Shown here: one piece after another, positions 47,834-56,928 of the stretch
Position numbering within the stretch: position 1 is the first letter of the stretch
How the letters are laid out: every line of letters begins with the position of its first letter
DNA from: Cellulomonas sp. C5510
Lineage (GTDB): Bacteria > Actinomycetota > Actinomycetes > Actinomycetales > Cellulomonadaceae
NCBI RefSeq assembly: GCF_019797765.1
Contig: NZ_CP081862.1
Coordinates: 124,001 to 188,000 of the forward strand
Length of the DNA: 64,000 nucleotides
Direction: 5' to 3'
The notes under the pieces: model-generated
The model's database searches: none
Seen by the model: only the letters and a program-made list of their open reading frames with translations
What the model was told of the DNA's origin: nothing
Made by a program: the position numbers and the translations under genes

Positions 47834-48907
47834 TCAGGCCTGGAACAGCTCCTCGAGCCGGGTGGCGCGGCCGGCGACGAAGTCCGCCGAGGACCGCAGC
47901 CCGTCGACCGCGCGCGCCGTGGCCGCGGCGGCCTCCGCGACGGTGCCGACGTCCCGGCTCATCCCGTCGGCCACCGCCGACTGCTCCTGGACGGCGGCGG
48001 CGATGCCGGCCTGCCGCTCCCGGACGTCCTCGATCTGCGTGACGATCTCGCCGATCGCCTGGGTGGCGTGCGCGGTCGTCTCGGTGATCGCGTCGACCAT
48101 GCCGGTGATCTCGTCGGTGGCCTCGTGGGTGCGGTCGGCGAGGGACTTCACCTCCCCGGCCACCACCGCGAAGCCGCGGCCCGACTCGCCGGCGCGTGCG
48201 GCCTCGATGGTGGCGTTGAGCGCCAGCAGGTGGGTCTGCTCGGCGATGGAGGTGATGAGGCGGCTCACCGTGCCGATCCGCTCGACCACCTCGGTGAGCG
48301 CCGCGAGCCGATCGCTGGCGGTGGACGCGGACTCGACCGCCCGGGCCGTCCCGGCGGACGCGGCGGTCGAGCCCGACGCGATCTCGTGGATGCTCGCGGA
48401 CATCTGCTCCGACGCGGCGGCCGCCGACGCGGCGCGGTCGGACACCCCGTCGGCGTCGTCGGCGAGGCGCTGGGCGAGCGCGGTCAGCGTCGACGCCGAC
48501 CCGGTGAGCTCGTCGGCGACCTCGACGGTGGTGCGCTGCTGCACGTGCTGGGCGGTGACGTCGTCCCAGACCCCGACGAACCCCTCGGGCAGGCGGTCGA
48601 GGACGACGCGCAGCTCCACGGAACCCGACCCGACGGGCACCGAGGTGATGGTGGTGACGGGGAGCTGCCGGCAGTCGCGGATGGTCTCGGCGAGCCGGAC
48701 GCGCAGCGCCTCCATGACGTGCTTGCCGTGCTGCGCGACGATCCGCTGCGCGAGCGCGTCACCGGCGCGGTTGCGCTGCACGATCGTGCCACCGGCGTCG
48801 GCGACGATCAGCGGCGCCGGCAGGGCGTCGAGCACGGCCTGCGCGCCGATCCGGGCGACGAGGGGGGCGACGCCGTCGGCGGCGGCCTGACGACGGGACA
48901 CGCGCAT
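47834..48907 (-). CDS. Soluble methyl-accepting chemotaxis protein with PAS domain
   Basis: A 357-residue protein with ATG 48907 and no transmembrane helix. Residues about 25-125 form a PAS-like domain ([39 protein letters not shown]). The rest is a coiled-coil signalling domain with the conserved hairpin [21 protein letters not shown] followed by [18 protein letters not shown]. The protein should couple a cytoplasmic signal (redox or energy state) to CheA/CheW; none of the che genes is in this window. It stands alone beside the sugar units. Confidence 0.9.
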   Translation of the reverse strand: MRVSRRQAAADGVAPLVARIGAQAVLDALPAPLIVADAGGTIVQRNRAGDALAQRIVAQHGKHVMEALRVRLAETIRDCRQLPVTTITSVPVGSGSVELRVVLDRLPEGFVGVWDDVTAQHVQQRTTVEVADELTGSASTLTALAQRLADDADGVSDRAASAAAASEQMSASIHEIASGSTAASAGTARAVESASTASDRLAALTEVVERIGTVSRLITSIAEQTHLLALNATIEAARAGESGRGFAVVAGEVKSLADRTHEATDEITGMVDAITETTAHATQAIGEIVTQIEDVRERQAGIAAAVQEQSAVADGMSRDVGTVAEAAAATARAVDGLRSSADFVAGRATRLEELFQA

Positions 48908-49142
48908 GACCTTCTCCTCTGCGAGCGGGGTTCCTGCTGCATCGACCGCAGCCGGGGTGCGCTGACGGGTTCGCGCCGGTCGGGCGGCGGAACGGGACCT
49001 CCGTCCTGCTGCACCCGGGTGGTCGGCGCCCGCGTCCGGGTGGACGGGCCCGGCGGGCGGGTGAACGGCGGGCCCGGCGCCGGCCGGCCGGGGAAGGACC
49101 TCCGGGGCCGGGCGCGGTCCGGACGGGCCGCTGCGGCGCGCG
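48908..49142. other. Gap between chemoreceptor and LacI genes
   Basis: 235 GC-rich bases; both flanking genes are on the reverse strand. It should hold the chemoreceptor promoter and the 3' end signals of the regulator. No gene or clear structure was seen. Confidence 0.3.
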
Positions 49143-50144
49143 TCAGGGCGCGGGGATCTCGCCCGAGCCGCGGGGGATCAGGGTCGTGCGCAGCCGCACG
49201 CCCTCGAGCACGGCGTCCGGCCGGGCGAGCTGGTCCAGCAGCAGGCGTGCGGCGCTGCGCCCGACCGCCACGGGGTCCTGCGCGACGACGGTCAGCCCTG
49301 GTTCGACGAGGTCGGCGAGCTCGACGTCGTCGAACCCGACCAGGGCGACGCGGTGCTGGACGCCGGCGCGGTGCAGGGCGCGGACGGCGCCGACCGTGGT
49401 GCCGTCGCGGCCGGTGACGACCGCGGTCGGGGGGTCGGGCAGGGCGAGCAGCTCGAGCACGGCGGCGGCAGCAGCCTCCGGGGTCTCGACGTCGGTGCGC
49501 ACGATCGCGGGGTCGGCCTCGAGGCCGTGCTCCCGCAGCCCGTCGAGGAACCCGGCGTGCCGCTCGCGCATGGTGGCGGACCGCAGGTCGGTGACGTACG
49601 CGATGCGCCGGTGCCCGTGGCCCACGAGGTGGGACACGGCCTGGTGCGTGCCCCCGCGGCCGTCGGACAGCACGGCGGGGGCGGCGATCCCGTCCGCGGG
49701 CCGGTCGACGAGCACGACGGGGATGCCCTGGCGGCGTGCGACCGCGAGGTACGACTGGTCGCCGGGCGGCGGGGCGACGACCAGGCCGTCGACCTGCCGG
49801 GACCGGAGCTCCTGCACCAGGTCGGCCATCCGCTGCGGGTCCTCGTCGGTGCTGGCGGCGAGCACGAGCGACCCGCGCTCCCGCACGGCGTCCTCGATCT
49901 CGCGGTGGAGCTGGGCCTGGAACGGGTTGGCGACGTTCTCGATGACCAGGCCGACGGTCCACGTGGGGCCGCCGCGGCGCCGGAGGGTCGAGGCCGCGTG
50001 GTTGCGGGTGTAGCCGAGCGCGGCGACCGCCTGCTGGACCCGCGCGGCCGCCTCGGCTCCGACGTTGCCGGTGCCGTTCACGACACGCGACGCCGTCATG
50101 GGGCTCACGCCGGCCAGGCGTGCCACGTCCTTGATCGTCGTCAC
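49143..50144 (-). CDS. LacI-family regulator of the GH172/ABC unit
   Basis: A 333-residue repressor from GTG 50144, with GAGGGAG upstream. The DNA-binding part is [22 protein letters not shown] with hinge [20 protein letters not shown]; the sensor domain has [29 protein letters not shown], and [26 protein letters not shown]. It is divergent from the solute-binding-protein gene, and two related GTTACC-containing palindromes lie between them. Upstream in-frame GTG/ATG codons (to 50189) would place part of the first palindrome inside the gene and are less likely. Confidence 0.9.
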   Translation of the reverse strand: MTTIKDVARLAGVSPMTASRVVNGTGNVGAEAAARVQQAVAALGYTRNHAASTLRRRGGPTWTVGLVIENVANPFQAQLHREIEDAVRERGSLVLAASTDEDPQRMADLVQELRSRQVDGLVVAPPPGDQSYLAVARRQGIPVVLVDRPADGIAAPAVLSDGRGGTHQAVSHLVGHGHRRIAYVTDLRSATMRERHAGFLDGLREHGLEADPAIVRTDVETPEAAAAAVLELLALPDPPTAVVTGRDGTTVGAVRALHRAGVQHRVALVGFDDVELADLVEPGLTVVAQDPVAVGRSAARLLLDQLARPDAVLEGVRLRTTLIPRGSGEIPAP

Positions 50145-50173
50145 CGGTGCGCTCCCTCGCTGGTCGGAGGTCA

Positions 50174-50191
50174 CGTTACCAAACCGCAACG
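50174..50191. promoter_or_regulatory. Candidate operator 1 of the GH172 unit
   Basis: CGTTACCAAACCGCAACG, an 18-base palindrome with CGTTRC arms, 30 bases upstream of the regulator start. Confidence 0.55.
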
Positions 50192-50238
50192 TGCCGTGGG
50201 CGATGCTGCTGCTAGACGCCTTGAAGATGGCGAGGTAG

Positions 50239-50256
50239 CGTTACCACCGCTGCAAC
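50239..50256. promoter_or_regulatory. Candidate operator 2 of the GH172 unit
   Basis: CGTTACCACCGCTGCAAC shares CGTTACCA and GCAAC with operator 1 and is 58 bases before the solute-binding-protein start. The 65-base distance between sites would allow looping. Confidence 0.5.
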
Positions 50257-50313
50257 CCGGGTCACGGCGGGCGGTGGCACGGCACACAGTCAGCGACGAC
50301 GTGGGAGGAAGCT

Positions 50314-51600
50314 GTGACACGAACGAGGCTCCGGGTGGCCGGCGCAGCCGTGGCGGTCCTGGCGGGCGGCGCGCTCGCCGCCTGCGGCGGGGGATCGGGC
50401 GGCGACGACTCGACCTTCACGATCCTGCAGTACGAGACGACGTCCACCGCGCAGTACAAGGGGTGGCAGCTCGCGCTCGAGATGTTCCGGGAGGCGCACC
50501 CCGACGTCGACGTCGAGTTCGCCTCCACGAGCTTCGACTCGATCCGCTCCAACGCGAAGATCCTGCTCACCGGGGACGACGTGCCCGACGTGATGCAGTT
50601 CAACACCGGCAACGCCGACGGTGGGCAGCTCGCCGCCCAGGGTCTGCTGGACCCGCTCACCGACGTGGTCGAGGAGAACGGCTGGGACGACACCATCACG
50701 GGGTCCGTCGCGGCGCTCGCGAAGTACGACGAGAACGGCCACGCCGGCTCCGGCGACTGGTACGGCGTGCCGAACATCGCGTCGTTCTTCACCTTCTACT
50801 ACAACGCGGACCTGCTGGCGGAGCACGGGTTCGACGCCCCGCCGCAGACCATGGCCGAGCTCGAGGGCATGTTCGACGCGTTCCTCGAGGACGGTGTCAC
50901 GCCCGTCTCGAGCAACGCCGGCGAGCACGCCGTGCTCCAGACCTGGTGGCAGCTCATCTCGGGCGACGCCGACCGGCAGGAGATCGACGACTTCATCTTC
51001 CTGCAGGGCGAGCCCGACGTGACGTCCGGCGCGTTCGCGTCCGGCACCGAGCGGCTCCAGGAGTGGATCGACAAGGGCTACCTGGGCACCCAGCTCGCGG
51101 GCATCAAGGCCGACGAGATGGAGCGGGCGTTCATCGCCGGCGAGTTCCCCTTCATGGCCAACGGCACCTGGTCGTTCTCCCGGGTCGCCGAGGAGGCCGA
51201 CTTCGAGTGGGGCACGTTCACGTTCCCGGAGGCGGCTCTCAACGCCGGCGCGTCCGGCCACCTGTGGGGCGTCCCGGCGAGCTCGACGCACAAGGACCTC
51301 GCGTACGACTGGATCGCCACGACCCTGTCCCCCGAGGTGCAGAACGAGATCGCCGCGCAGGGCGGCATCCCCGTCGCCGGTGACACCGCCGCGATCGAGG
51401 ACCCCCGCATGCGGGACATGAACGAGCAGTTCGACGCCATCAAGGCCGAGGACGCCCTGTCGTTCTACCCGGACTACCCGGTGCCCGGCCTGCTCGACTT
51501 CCAGATGAGCGGCCTGCAGGGCATGACGAACGGGTCGACGGACGCCGCGGGCTTCCTGGCCGGGCTCCAGGACTTCTACGACTCCGGCAAGGACTCCTGA
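50314..51600 (+). CDS. Sugar ABC transporter solute-binding lipoprotein (unit 2)
   Basis: A 428-residue protein from GTG 50314, with GGGAGGA before it. Signal peptide with lipobox ALAAC, then Gly/Ser/Asp linker. The mature part matches MalE-like binding proteins: FTILQYETTSTAQYKGWQLALEMFREAHPDVDVEF, DVPDVMQFNTGNADGGQLAAQG, FFTFYYNADLLAEHGFDAPPQTMAE, and AFIAGEFPFMANGTWSF. It delivers a sugar to the two permeases that follow. With the GH172 gene downstream, the ligand may be a fructofuranose- or arabinofuranose-containing oligosaccharide. Confidence 0.9.
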   Translation: MTRTRLRVAGAAVAVLAGGALAACGGGSGGDDSTFTILQYETTSTAQYKGWQLALEMFREAHPDVDVEFASTSFDSIRSNAKILLTGDDVPDVMQFNTGNADGGQLAAQGLLDPLTDVVEENGWDDTITGSVAALAKYDENGHAGSGDWYGVPNIASFFTFYYNADLLAEHGFDAPPQTMAELEGMFDAFLEDGVTPVSSNAGEHAVLQTWWQLISGDADRQEIDDFIFLQGEPDVTSGAFASGTERLQEWIDKGYLGTQLAGIKADEMERAFIAGEFPFMANGTWSFSRVAEEADFEWGTFTFPEAALNAGASGHLWGVPASSTHKDLAYDWIATTLSPEVQNEIAAQGGIPVAGDTAAIEDPRMRDMNEQFDAIKAEDALSFYPDYPVPGLLDFQMSGLQGMTNGSTDAAGFLAGLQDFYDSGKDS

Positions 51601-51625
51601 CCCGCCCGCGCCACCCCAGGCGCAC

Positions 51626-51657
51626 GGCCCGGGCCGGCACCCCCGCCGGCCCGGGCC
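51626..51657 (+). terminator. Intercistronic stem-loop after the second solute-binding-protein gene
   Basis: Perfect 13-bp stem (GGCCCGGGCCGGC 51626-51638 with GCCGGCCCGGGCC 51645-51657) and 6-base loop in the 77-base gap before the permease gene, where it can favour the binding-protein message over the permeases. Confidence 0.75.
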
Positions 51658-51677
51658 CCCCACTCCGGGAGACACGC

Positions 51678-52622
51678 ATGACAGCCACCACCCCGCCGCG
51701 CGCGCGGCCCCGCCCCGCACCGGCGCACCGGCCGCGGCGACCCGTCAGCTACTGGGCCTACCTGCTGCCGATGGGCGTCGGGTTCGGCCTGATCGTCCTC
51801 GTCCCGTTCGCGGTGAACGTCTGGTACAGCTTCTTCAGCTGGAAGGGTGGCGCGGCGCCCCGCACCTGGGTCGGGCTCGAGAACTACCGCGAGCTGCTGC
51901 AGGACGACGTGTTCTGGCGCTCGTTCGGCAACACCCTGTACCTCATCGGCGCCGTCGCCGTCGTGCCCACCGTGATCGGCCTGGTGCTCGCGGCGCTGCT
52001 GTTCGACCACATCGGCCGCAGCTTCGGGGCTCGGGCGGCGTCCGTGCTGCGGGCCGCCTACTACCTGCCGCAGATCCTGCCCATCGCCGTGGCCGGCGTG
52101 CTGTGGAGCTGGATCCTCGAGACCCGCGACGGCGCGCTCAACTCGGTGCTGCGCTCGCTGGGCGTCACGACGCTCCCGGACTGGCTCGGGGACCCCGGCA
52201 TCGCGCTGTGGTCGATCATGCTCATGCTGGTCTGGCTGCAGATCGGCTACCCGGTGGTCGTGCTGATGTCGGCGCTGCAGCGCGTCGACCCCGAGCTGTA
52301 CGAGGCGGCGGAGCTCGACGGCGCCGGCTGGTGGCGCCGGTTCCGCGCGATCACCGTGCCGCACATCCGCACGGACATCTACGTGGTGGTGCTCACCGCC
52401 ACGATCGGCGCGATGAAGCTGTTCGCCCCCGTGCTCATCCTCACCAAGGGCGGCCCGGAGAGCTCGACCTACGTGCCGTCGTTCTTCTCCTACCGGAACT
52501 TCTTCGAGCTGTCCCGCGTCGGCTACGGCGCCGCGTCCGCGACGGTGCTGGCCGTGGTGATCGGCCTCGTCGCGGGGGGCCTCATCTTCTGGCAGGCGCG
52601 ATCCGTGGAGGCCGACCGATGA
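51678..52622 (+). CDS. Sugar ABC transporter permease (MalF/UgpA-like, unit 2)
   Basis: A 314-residue six-helix permease with GGGAG before ATG 51678. It has VSYWAYLLPMGVGFGLIVLVPFAVNVWYSFF at the N-terminus, IGAVAVVPTVIGLVLAALLF, and the EAA loop ELYEAAELDGAGWWRRFRAITVPHI. The stop overlaps the start of the next permease (ATGA), so the two are made together. Confidence 0.92.
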   Translation: MTATTPPRARPRPAPAHRPRRPVSYWAYLLPMGVGFGLIVLVPFAVNVWYSFFSWKGGAAPRTWVGLENYRELLQDDVFWRSFGNTLYLIGAVAVVPTVIGLVLAALLFDHIGRSFGARAASVLRAAYYLPQILPIAVAGVLWSWILETRDGALNSVLRSLGVTTLPDWLGDPGIALWSIMLMLVWLQIGYPVVVLMSALQRVDPELYEAAELDGAGWWRRFRAITVPHIRTDIYVVVLTATIGAMKLFAPVLILTKGGPESSTYVPSFFSYRNFFELSRVGYGAASATVLAVVIGLVAGGLIFWQARSVEADR

Positions 52623-53539
52623 CGACGACCACCGCCGCCGCCCCGGTGCGCCGGCCCGACCCCGCCCAGCGCCGGAACGGGCGCCGCCGCCGGTCCCGCG
52701 ACCGCCGGCTGTCCGTCGCCCTGCTCGGGCAGCGCTGGCTGGTGCTGCTGCTCGCCGTGGTCGTCGGCGTCGGGATGCTGCTGCCGTTCTACCTGCTGGT
52801 CACGAACGCGTTCAAGAGCGGCGCGGACTACTCGCGCCGCGGCCCCCTGGCGCTGCCGGCGGAGTGGACGCTGTCGGCGTTCGAGCGGTACCTGTCGAGC
52901 GTCGACTACCCGCAGCTGCTCGCGAACTCGGTGCTCATCGCGGGCGTGGTGGCGGTCGGCGGGGTCGTCCTCGCCATGCTGAGCGCGTACGCCCTGGGCA
53001 TCGGGCGGGTGCGCGGCCGGACGTGGGTGGTGTTCGTCCTGCTGCTCGCGACGATCCTGCCGCAGGAGGCCCTGATCTACCCGCTGTTCTCGGGCGCGCA
53101 GGCGGTCGGGCTGCAGAACTCGGTGTGGTCGGTGGTCATCATCTTCGTGGTGCTCCAGGCGGCCTTCGGCACGTACCTGCTGAGCTCGGTGCTCGGCACG
53201 TTCCCGCACGAGATGCTCGAGGCCGCCCGCGTCGACGGCGCCAACCGCTGGGTGCTGCTGACCCGCATCGTCACGCCGATCATGCGGCCCACGATGTCGG
53301 TGCTGCTGGTGTTCTTCTTCGTCTGGACGTGGAACGAGTTCTTCATCCCGATGATCATGCTCATCACGCCGAAGGCGCAGACCATCCCGATCGCGCTGGC
53401 CGCCCTCAAGGGCCAGAACACCCTCGACGTCACCCAGCTCGCGGCGGCGTCGCTGCTGTCGCTGCTGCCGACCCTCGTCTTCTTCTTCCTGTTCCAGCGG
53501 ACCCTCACCCGCGGCGTGACCGCCGGGGCCGTGAAGTGA
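52619..53539 (+). CDS. Sugar ABC transporter permease (MalG/UgpE-like, unit 2)
   Basis: A 306-residue permease with a basic N-terminus and six helices. The EAA loop is EMLEAARVDGANRWVLLTRIVTPIM; LLPFYLLVTNAFKSGADYSRRGPLALP follows the first helix, usual for this family. It overlaps the upstream permease by four bases and is followed directly by the GH172 gene. No ATPase gene is present in the unit. Confidence 0.92.
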   Translation: MTTTTAAAPVRRPDPAQRRNGRRRRSRDRRLSVALLGQRWLVLLLAVVVGVGMLLPFYLLVTNAFKSGADYSRRGPLALPAEWTLSAFERYLSSVDYPQLLANSVLIAGVVAVGGVVLAMLSAYALGIGRVRGRTWVVFVLLLATILPQEALIYPLFSGAQAVGLQNSVWSVVIIFVVLQAAFGTYLLSSVLGTFPHEMLEAARVDGANRWVLLTRIVTPIMRPTMSVLLVFFFVWTWNEFFIPMIMLITPKAQTIPIALAALKGQNTLDVTQLAAASLLSLLPTLVFFFLFQRTLTRGVTAGAVK

Positions 53540-53577
53540 CCGCGCCCGTCCCGACCCCGATCCCCAGGAGCTCCACC

Positions 53578-54675
53578 GTGCCGCTCGCCACGCCCGCCTA
53601 CGCCGTCCTCGACGGGACCCGGACCCGCTCGCTGAGCGCCGAGAACCCCACGGGCGCCGCCGGTGCCGGCGGGTCGGCCGCGTCGGCGCTCGGCCCGGGG
53701 CGCAAGGGCCGGCCGTGCGTGCCGGTGCCGGCCGGCGAGGCGCTGACCATCGCGGACATCGAGGGGCCCGGCGTCATCCGCCACCTGTGGTTCACGCTGC
53801 CGCGCGACACGGAGGCCGGGCCGTACGTGCTGCGGGACCTCGTGCTCCGCATGACGTGGGACGACGCGGAGGAGCCGGCGGTCGAGGTGCCGTTCGGGGA
53901 CTTCTTCTGCAGCGGGTTCGCCACCGCGTCCGTCATGACGTCCGAGGCCGTGGTCGTCGCGCCGAACGGCGGGTTCAACTGCTACCTCCCGATGCCCTTC
54001 CGGCGGCGGGCGCGCATCGAGCTCGTCAACCAGCACGCCGGGGACATCCCCTACGTGTTCTACGAGGTGTCGTACTCGCTGGACGACGACCTGGGCGACG
54101 ACGTCGGCTACCTGCACGCCGCGTGGCGCCGCTCCGACCCCGCCGCGCCGCGGGGCACCGACCACGTCGTGCTCGACGGGGTGACCGGCCGCGGCGCGTA
54201 CGTCGGCACCTACATCGGCGTCACCGCCCTGGAGCGGTTCTGGTGGGGCGAGGGCGAGATGAAGTTCTTCGTCGACGACGACACCGACCTGCCGACCATC
54301 TGCGGCACCGGCGTCGAGGACTACGTCGGCGGCGCGTGGGCGTTCCAGGACCACCTCGGCGCGGTCCCCGTGCCGCGCGCGCAGACCTTCAGCTCGGCGT
54401 ACCTCGGCTACCACCAGCGGATCGTCGAGGACGGCACGGCGCACTCGCCGTACGACACGACGATGCCGCCGAGCCACGGCATGTACCGCTGGCACCTGCC
54501 CGACCCGATCCGGTTCGCGACCGGGCTGCGCGTCACGCTGCAGCAGATCGGCGACCGCGGCGGCCGCCTGTTCGAGCGGGCGGACGACGTCTGCACGACG
54601 GCGTACTGGTACCAGGACACGCCGGGCGGCGCCCGCGAGCCGCTGCCGCCGGCACCGCTGCGCGAGCCGCGCTGA
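53578..54675 (+). CDS. DUF2961 / GH172-type glycoside hydrolase
   Basis: A 365-residue protein from GTG 53578, chosen for the AGGAG seven bases before it (GTG 53536 overlapping the permease stop is also open). DUF2961/GH172 features: SLSAENPTGAAG at the N-terminus, IEGPGVIRHLWFTLP, VPFGDFFCSGF, NGGFNCYLPMPFRRRARIELVNQ, WWGEGEMKFFVDDD and TICGTGVEDYVGGAW, the last two with acidic residues expected in the active site. Known members act on alpha-D-fructofuranosides (difructose dianhydride I) and D-arabinofuranosides. No signal peptide is seen, so the imported sugar is cut inside the cell. It closes the unit and is followed by a strong terminator. Confidence 0.88.
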   Translation: MPLATPAYAVLDGTRTRSLSAENPTGAAGAGGSAASALGPGRKGRPCVPVPAGEALTIADIEGPGVIRHLWFTLPRDTEAGPYVLRDLVLRMTWDDAEEPAVEVPFGDFFCSGFATASVMTSEAVVVAPNGGFNCYLPMPFRRRARIELVNQHAGDIPYVFYEVSYSLDDDLGDDVGYLHAAWRRSDPAAPRGTDHVVLDGVTGRGAYVGTYIGVTALERFWWGEGEMKFFVDDDTDLPTICGTGVEDYVGGAWAFQDHLGAVPVPRAQTFSSAYLGYHQRIVEDGTAHSPYDTTMPPSHGMYRWHLPDPIRFATGLRVTLQQIGDRGGRLFERADDVCTTAYWYQDTPGGAREPLPPAPLREPR

Positions 54676-54919
54676 GGCACGGCGGTCACCGACCCGCGCC
54701 GGACGCGGCGCGGCGCGTGCCCGGGGTCCCCCGTGACGGGCCCCGGGCACGCGTGTGCCCGGGGCGTCCGGACGTCCCCCGTGGCCGTGCGACGGGCCGC
54801 CTGTCGGGGACCGTGCCGGCTCGCGATGTAACATCCGTGCCGGACCTGCTGGGTCGACCCGCTGGTCACGGGGGCACGAGTGGCGACGACGACGGTCGCC
54901 CGGACGAACAGGGGTACGT
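54676..54919. other. Gap after the GH172 gene
   Basis: 244 bases holding the GH172 terminator and, on the right, the promoter of the next LacI gene. No gene was seen; AACATC-like A/T-richer sequence near 54830 may be part of the promoter. Confidence 0.35.
54715..54752 (+). terminator. Terminator after the GH172 gene
   Basis: Perfect 12-bp stem (GCGTGCCCGGGG 54715-54726 with CCCCGGGCACGC 54741-54752) with a 14-base loop that can itself pair. Confidence 0.75.
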
Positions 54920-55993
54920 GTGCCGAAGGGCGCAGGACGAGACCGCACCGGACGTTCCGTCGGGGTGCGGGACGTCGCGGCGCGCGCGGGGGTGTCCCTG
55001 GGCACGGTCTCGAACGTGCTGAACAACCCGGACCGCGTGGGCGCCGACATCCGCGAGCGGGTCGAGCAGACCATGCGCGAGCTCGACTTCGTGCCCTCCC
55101 GCGCTGCGGGACAGCTGCGCAGCCGGCGGTCGGAGCTCATCGGCGTCGTCGTGCCGGACGTGGGCAACCCGTTCTGGGCGGCGGTGCTGCGCGGCGTCGA
55201 GGAGGGCGTGGAAGCAGCAGGCCTGACCATGGTCGTGGCGTCGACGCACCAGGACCCGGACCGGCAGCGGCACGTGCTCCTCGGTCTGGAGAGCCAGGGC
55301 GTCGACGGGCTGGTGATCGCCCCGATCGTCGACCGCGCGTCGGACTGGGCGGCGTTCGAGCGGCGGCGGTTCGGCGTCGTCACCCTGGAGCGTCAGGGGC
55401 AGGGCTCGGGCGGGGCCTGGGTGAGCCTCGACAACGTGCGAGGTGCGAGGCTGGCGATGGCGCACCTCATCGCCGGCGGCCACCGCCGTATCGCGCTGGT
55501 CAACGGACCGGCCTCCGTGTCGTGGTGCGCGGAGCGCCGGGAGGGAGCGGCCCAGGCGCTGCGTGACGTCGGCCTGGAGCCGGAGGACGTGCTCGTCGAC
55601 GTCGAGGTGCGTGACCTGACCGTGGCCGAGGGGGCCGCGGCCGTCGCCCCGCTGCTCGACGAGGGGCTCGTCACCGCGGTGATGTGCGTGAACGACATGC
55701 TCGCGCTCGGTGCGCTGCTCGCCATGCAGGAGCGTGGCATCCGCGTGCCGGGGGACGTCGCCCTCGTCGGGTACGACGACGCCGACTTCGCGCCCGCGCT
55801 GAACCCTCCGCTCACCACCGTGCGGCAGCCGTCCTACGCCATGGGCCTGGCAGCAGCGGGCCTCCTGCTGCGCGCCGGGGAGAGGACCCCGGGGGAGCAC
55901 GTCGAGTTCGAGGCGAACCTCGTGGTGCGCGCCTCGAGCGGTCCAGCCGACGGGGGTCGTCGCGTCGGCGCGGGTGCCGTCACCGAACCGTGA
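54920..55993 (+). CDS. LacI-family regulator of the isomerase/Rbs-type ABC unit
   Basis: A 357-residue repressor from GTG 54920. DNA-binding part: VGVRDVAARAGVSLGTVSNVLNNPDRV with hinge SRAAGQLRSRRSELIGVVVPD; sensor: NPFWAAVLRGVEEGVEAAGLTMVVAS, VDGLVIAPIVDRAS, GHRRIALVNGPASVSWC, and VALVGYDDADFAPALNPPLTTVRQP. It precedes the isomerase operon by 117 bases, and two perfect TGAACCGGTTCA sites lie in between, the likely targets. Confidence 0.92.
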   Translation: MPKGAGRDRTGRSVGVRDVAARAGVSLGTVSNVLNNPDRVGADIRERVEQTMRELDFVPSRAAGQLRSRRSELIGVVVPDVGNPFWAAVLRGVEEGVEAAGLTMVVASTHQDPDRQRHVLLGLESQGVDGLVIAPIVDRASDWAAFERRRFGVVTLERQGQGSGGAWVSLDNVRGARLAMAHLIAGGHRRIALVNGPASVSWCAERREGAAQALRDVGLEPEDVLVDVEVRDLTVAEGAAAVAPLLDEGLVTAVMCVNDMLALGALLAMQERGIRVPGDVALVGYDDADFAPALNPPLTTVRQPSYAMGLAAAGLLLRAGERTPGEHVEFEANLVVRASSGPADGGRRVGAGAVTEP

Positions 55994-56003
55994 CCTGCCG
56001 GGA

Positions 56004-56033
56004 TTGACACCGGCGCCCGGCACCGTGCAGAGT
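56004..56033 (+). promoter_or_regulatory. Promoter of the isomerase/ABC operon
   Basis: TTGACA at 56004-56009 is a perfect -35 box; CAGAGT at 56028-56033 is a weak -10 at 18 bases. The tandem operators begin 2 bases after it. Confidence 0.5.
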
Positions 56034-56034
56034 G

Positions 56035-56061
56035 TGAACCGGTTCATGATGAACCGGTTCA
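56035..56061. promoter_or_regulatory. Tandem LacI-family operators
   Basis: TGAACCGGTTCA occurs perfectly at 56035-56046 and 56050-56061, 15 bases centre to centre, just downstream of the promoter. Each is a full palindrome with a central CCGG, typical of LacI-family sites, so the regulator at 54920 should repress by blocking transcription start. Confidence 0.8.
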
Positions 56062-56110
56062 TGAGCGCCCACCCGGTCGGGTGGCGGCGCGCGATCCAAT
56101 GGAGGAAACC

Positions 56111-56860
56111 GTGACCCGGACGGCCGTGTCCCGCCGTGAGTACGACGAGTGGCTCAGCGAGGCGGCGAGCCTCGCCCGAGCCCTGCGGTACCCGATCAGC
56201 GCGGAGATGGTGAACGACAGTGCGGGGATCGTCTTCGGGGACGACCAGTACGAGGCGTTCGAGAACGGCCTGTGGTCCCGCGAGCCGTACGAGGTCATGG
56301 TGATCTTCGAGTCCCTCAACGAGCCGGCGGTGGACGGGCTCCCCGTGTCCGGGGCCCCGTACGCGGAGTACTCCGGCCTGTGCGACAAGCTGATGATCGT
56401 GCACCCGGGCAAGTTCTGCCCGCCGCACTTCCACCAGCGCAAGACCGAGTCGTACGAGGTCGTCCTCGGTGACATGGAGGTCTTCTACGGCCCCGAGCCG
56501 GTGGCCGTGGGTGACGAGGAGCCGCTGTCGTTCAGCCCGATGCCCGACGGGTCCCCGTGGCCGGAGGGCGTCGCCCTCCCGGCGGGTCGCGAGGACTCCT
56601 ACGCCGGTCTGACGAGCTACGTCCGCCTGCGTGCCGGTGACCCGAAGTTCGTCATGCACCGCAAGCACCTGCACGCCTTCCGCTGCCCGGCCGACTCGCC
56701 GGTGCCGCTGGTGGTGCGCGAGGTCTCGACCTACAGCCACGAGCCGACCGAGCACGCGCACGACAAGGCCGTCCCCCTGCCGCAGTGGCGCGGCCTGCAC
56801 GACAACACGTTCGTCGCGGACGCGGCCAACTCCGGCCGACTCGCGACCTCCATCGCCTGA
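56111..56860 (+). CDS. D-lyxose/D-mannose-type sugar isomerase (cupin)
   Basis: A 249-residue protein from GTG 56111, five bases after GGAGGA. The cupin metal site is visible: PPHFHQRKTESYEVVLGDMEVFYG with two His and a Glu, and the fourth ligand in MHRKHLHAFRCP. The N-terminal REYDEWLSEAASLARALRYPIS and CDKLMIVHPGKFCP also fit the D-lyxose isomerase family (PF07385), which interconverts D-lyxose and D-xylulose or D-mannose and D-fructose using Mn2+. It is the first gene of the operon and may supply a ketose to central metabolism. No kinase is in the unit. Confidence 0.85.
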   Translation: MTRTAVSRREYDEWLSEAASLARALRYPISAEMVNDSAGIVFGDDQYEAFENGLWSREPYEVMVIFESLNEPAVDGLPVSGAPYAEYSGLCDKLMIVHPGKFCPPHFHQRKTESYEVVLGDMEVFYGPEPVAVGDEEPLSFSPMPDGSPWPEGVALPAGREDSYAGLTSYVRLRAGDPKFVMHRKHLHAFRCPADSPVPLVVREVSTYSHEPTEHAHDKAVPLPQWRGLHDNTFVADAANSGRLATSIA

Positions 56861-56928
56861 ACGGCGAAGCCCGACCCATCCCGCACCGCCCCCGCCGGCA
56901 CGGCCGGCACAGTCAAAGGAGACACCCT

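Noticed and set aside
47386..48042. A 218-codon forward frame as a complete gene
   Set aside because: Only the part 47541-47742 has helix-like MFS similarity; the rest is Arg/Pro-rich and runs antisense into the chemoreceptor gene.
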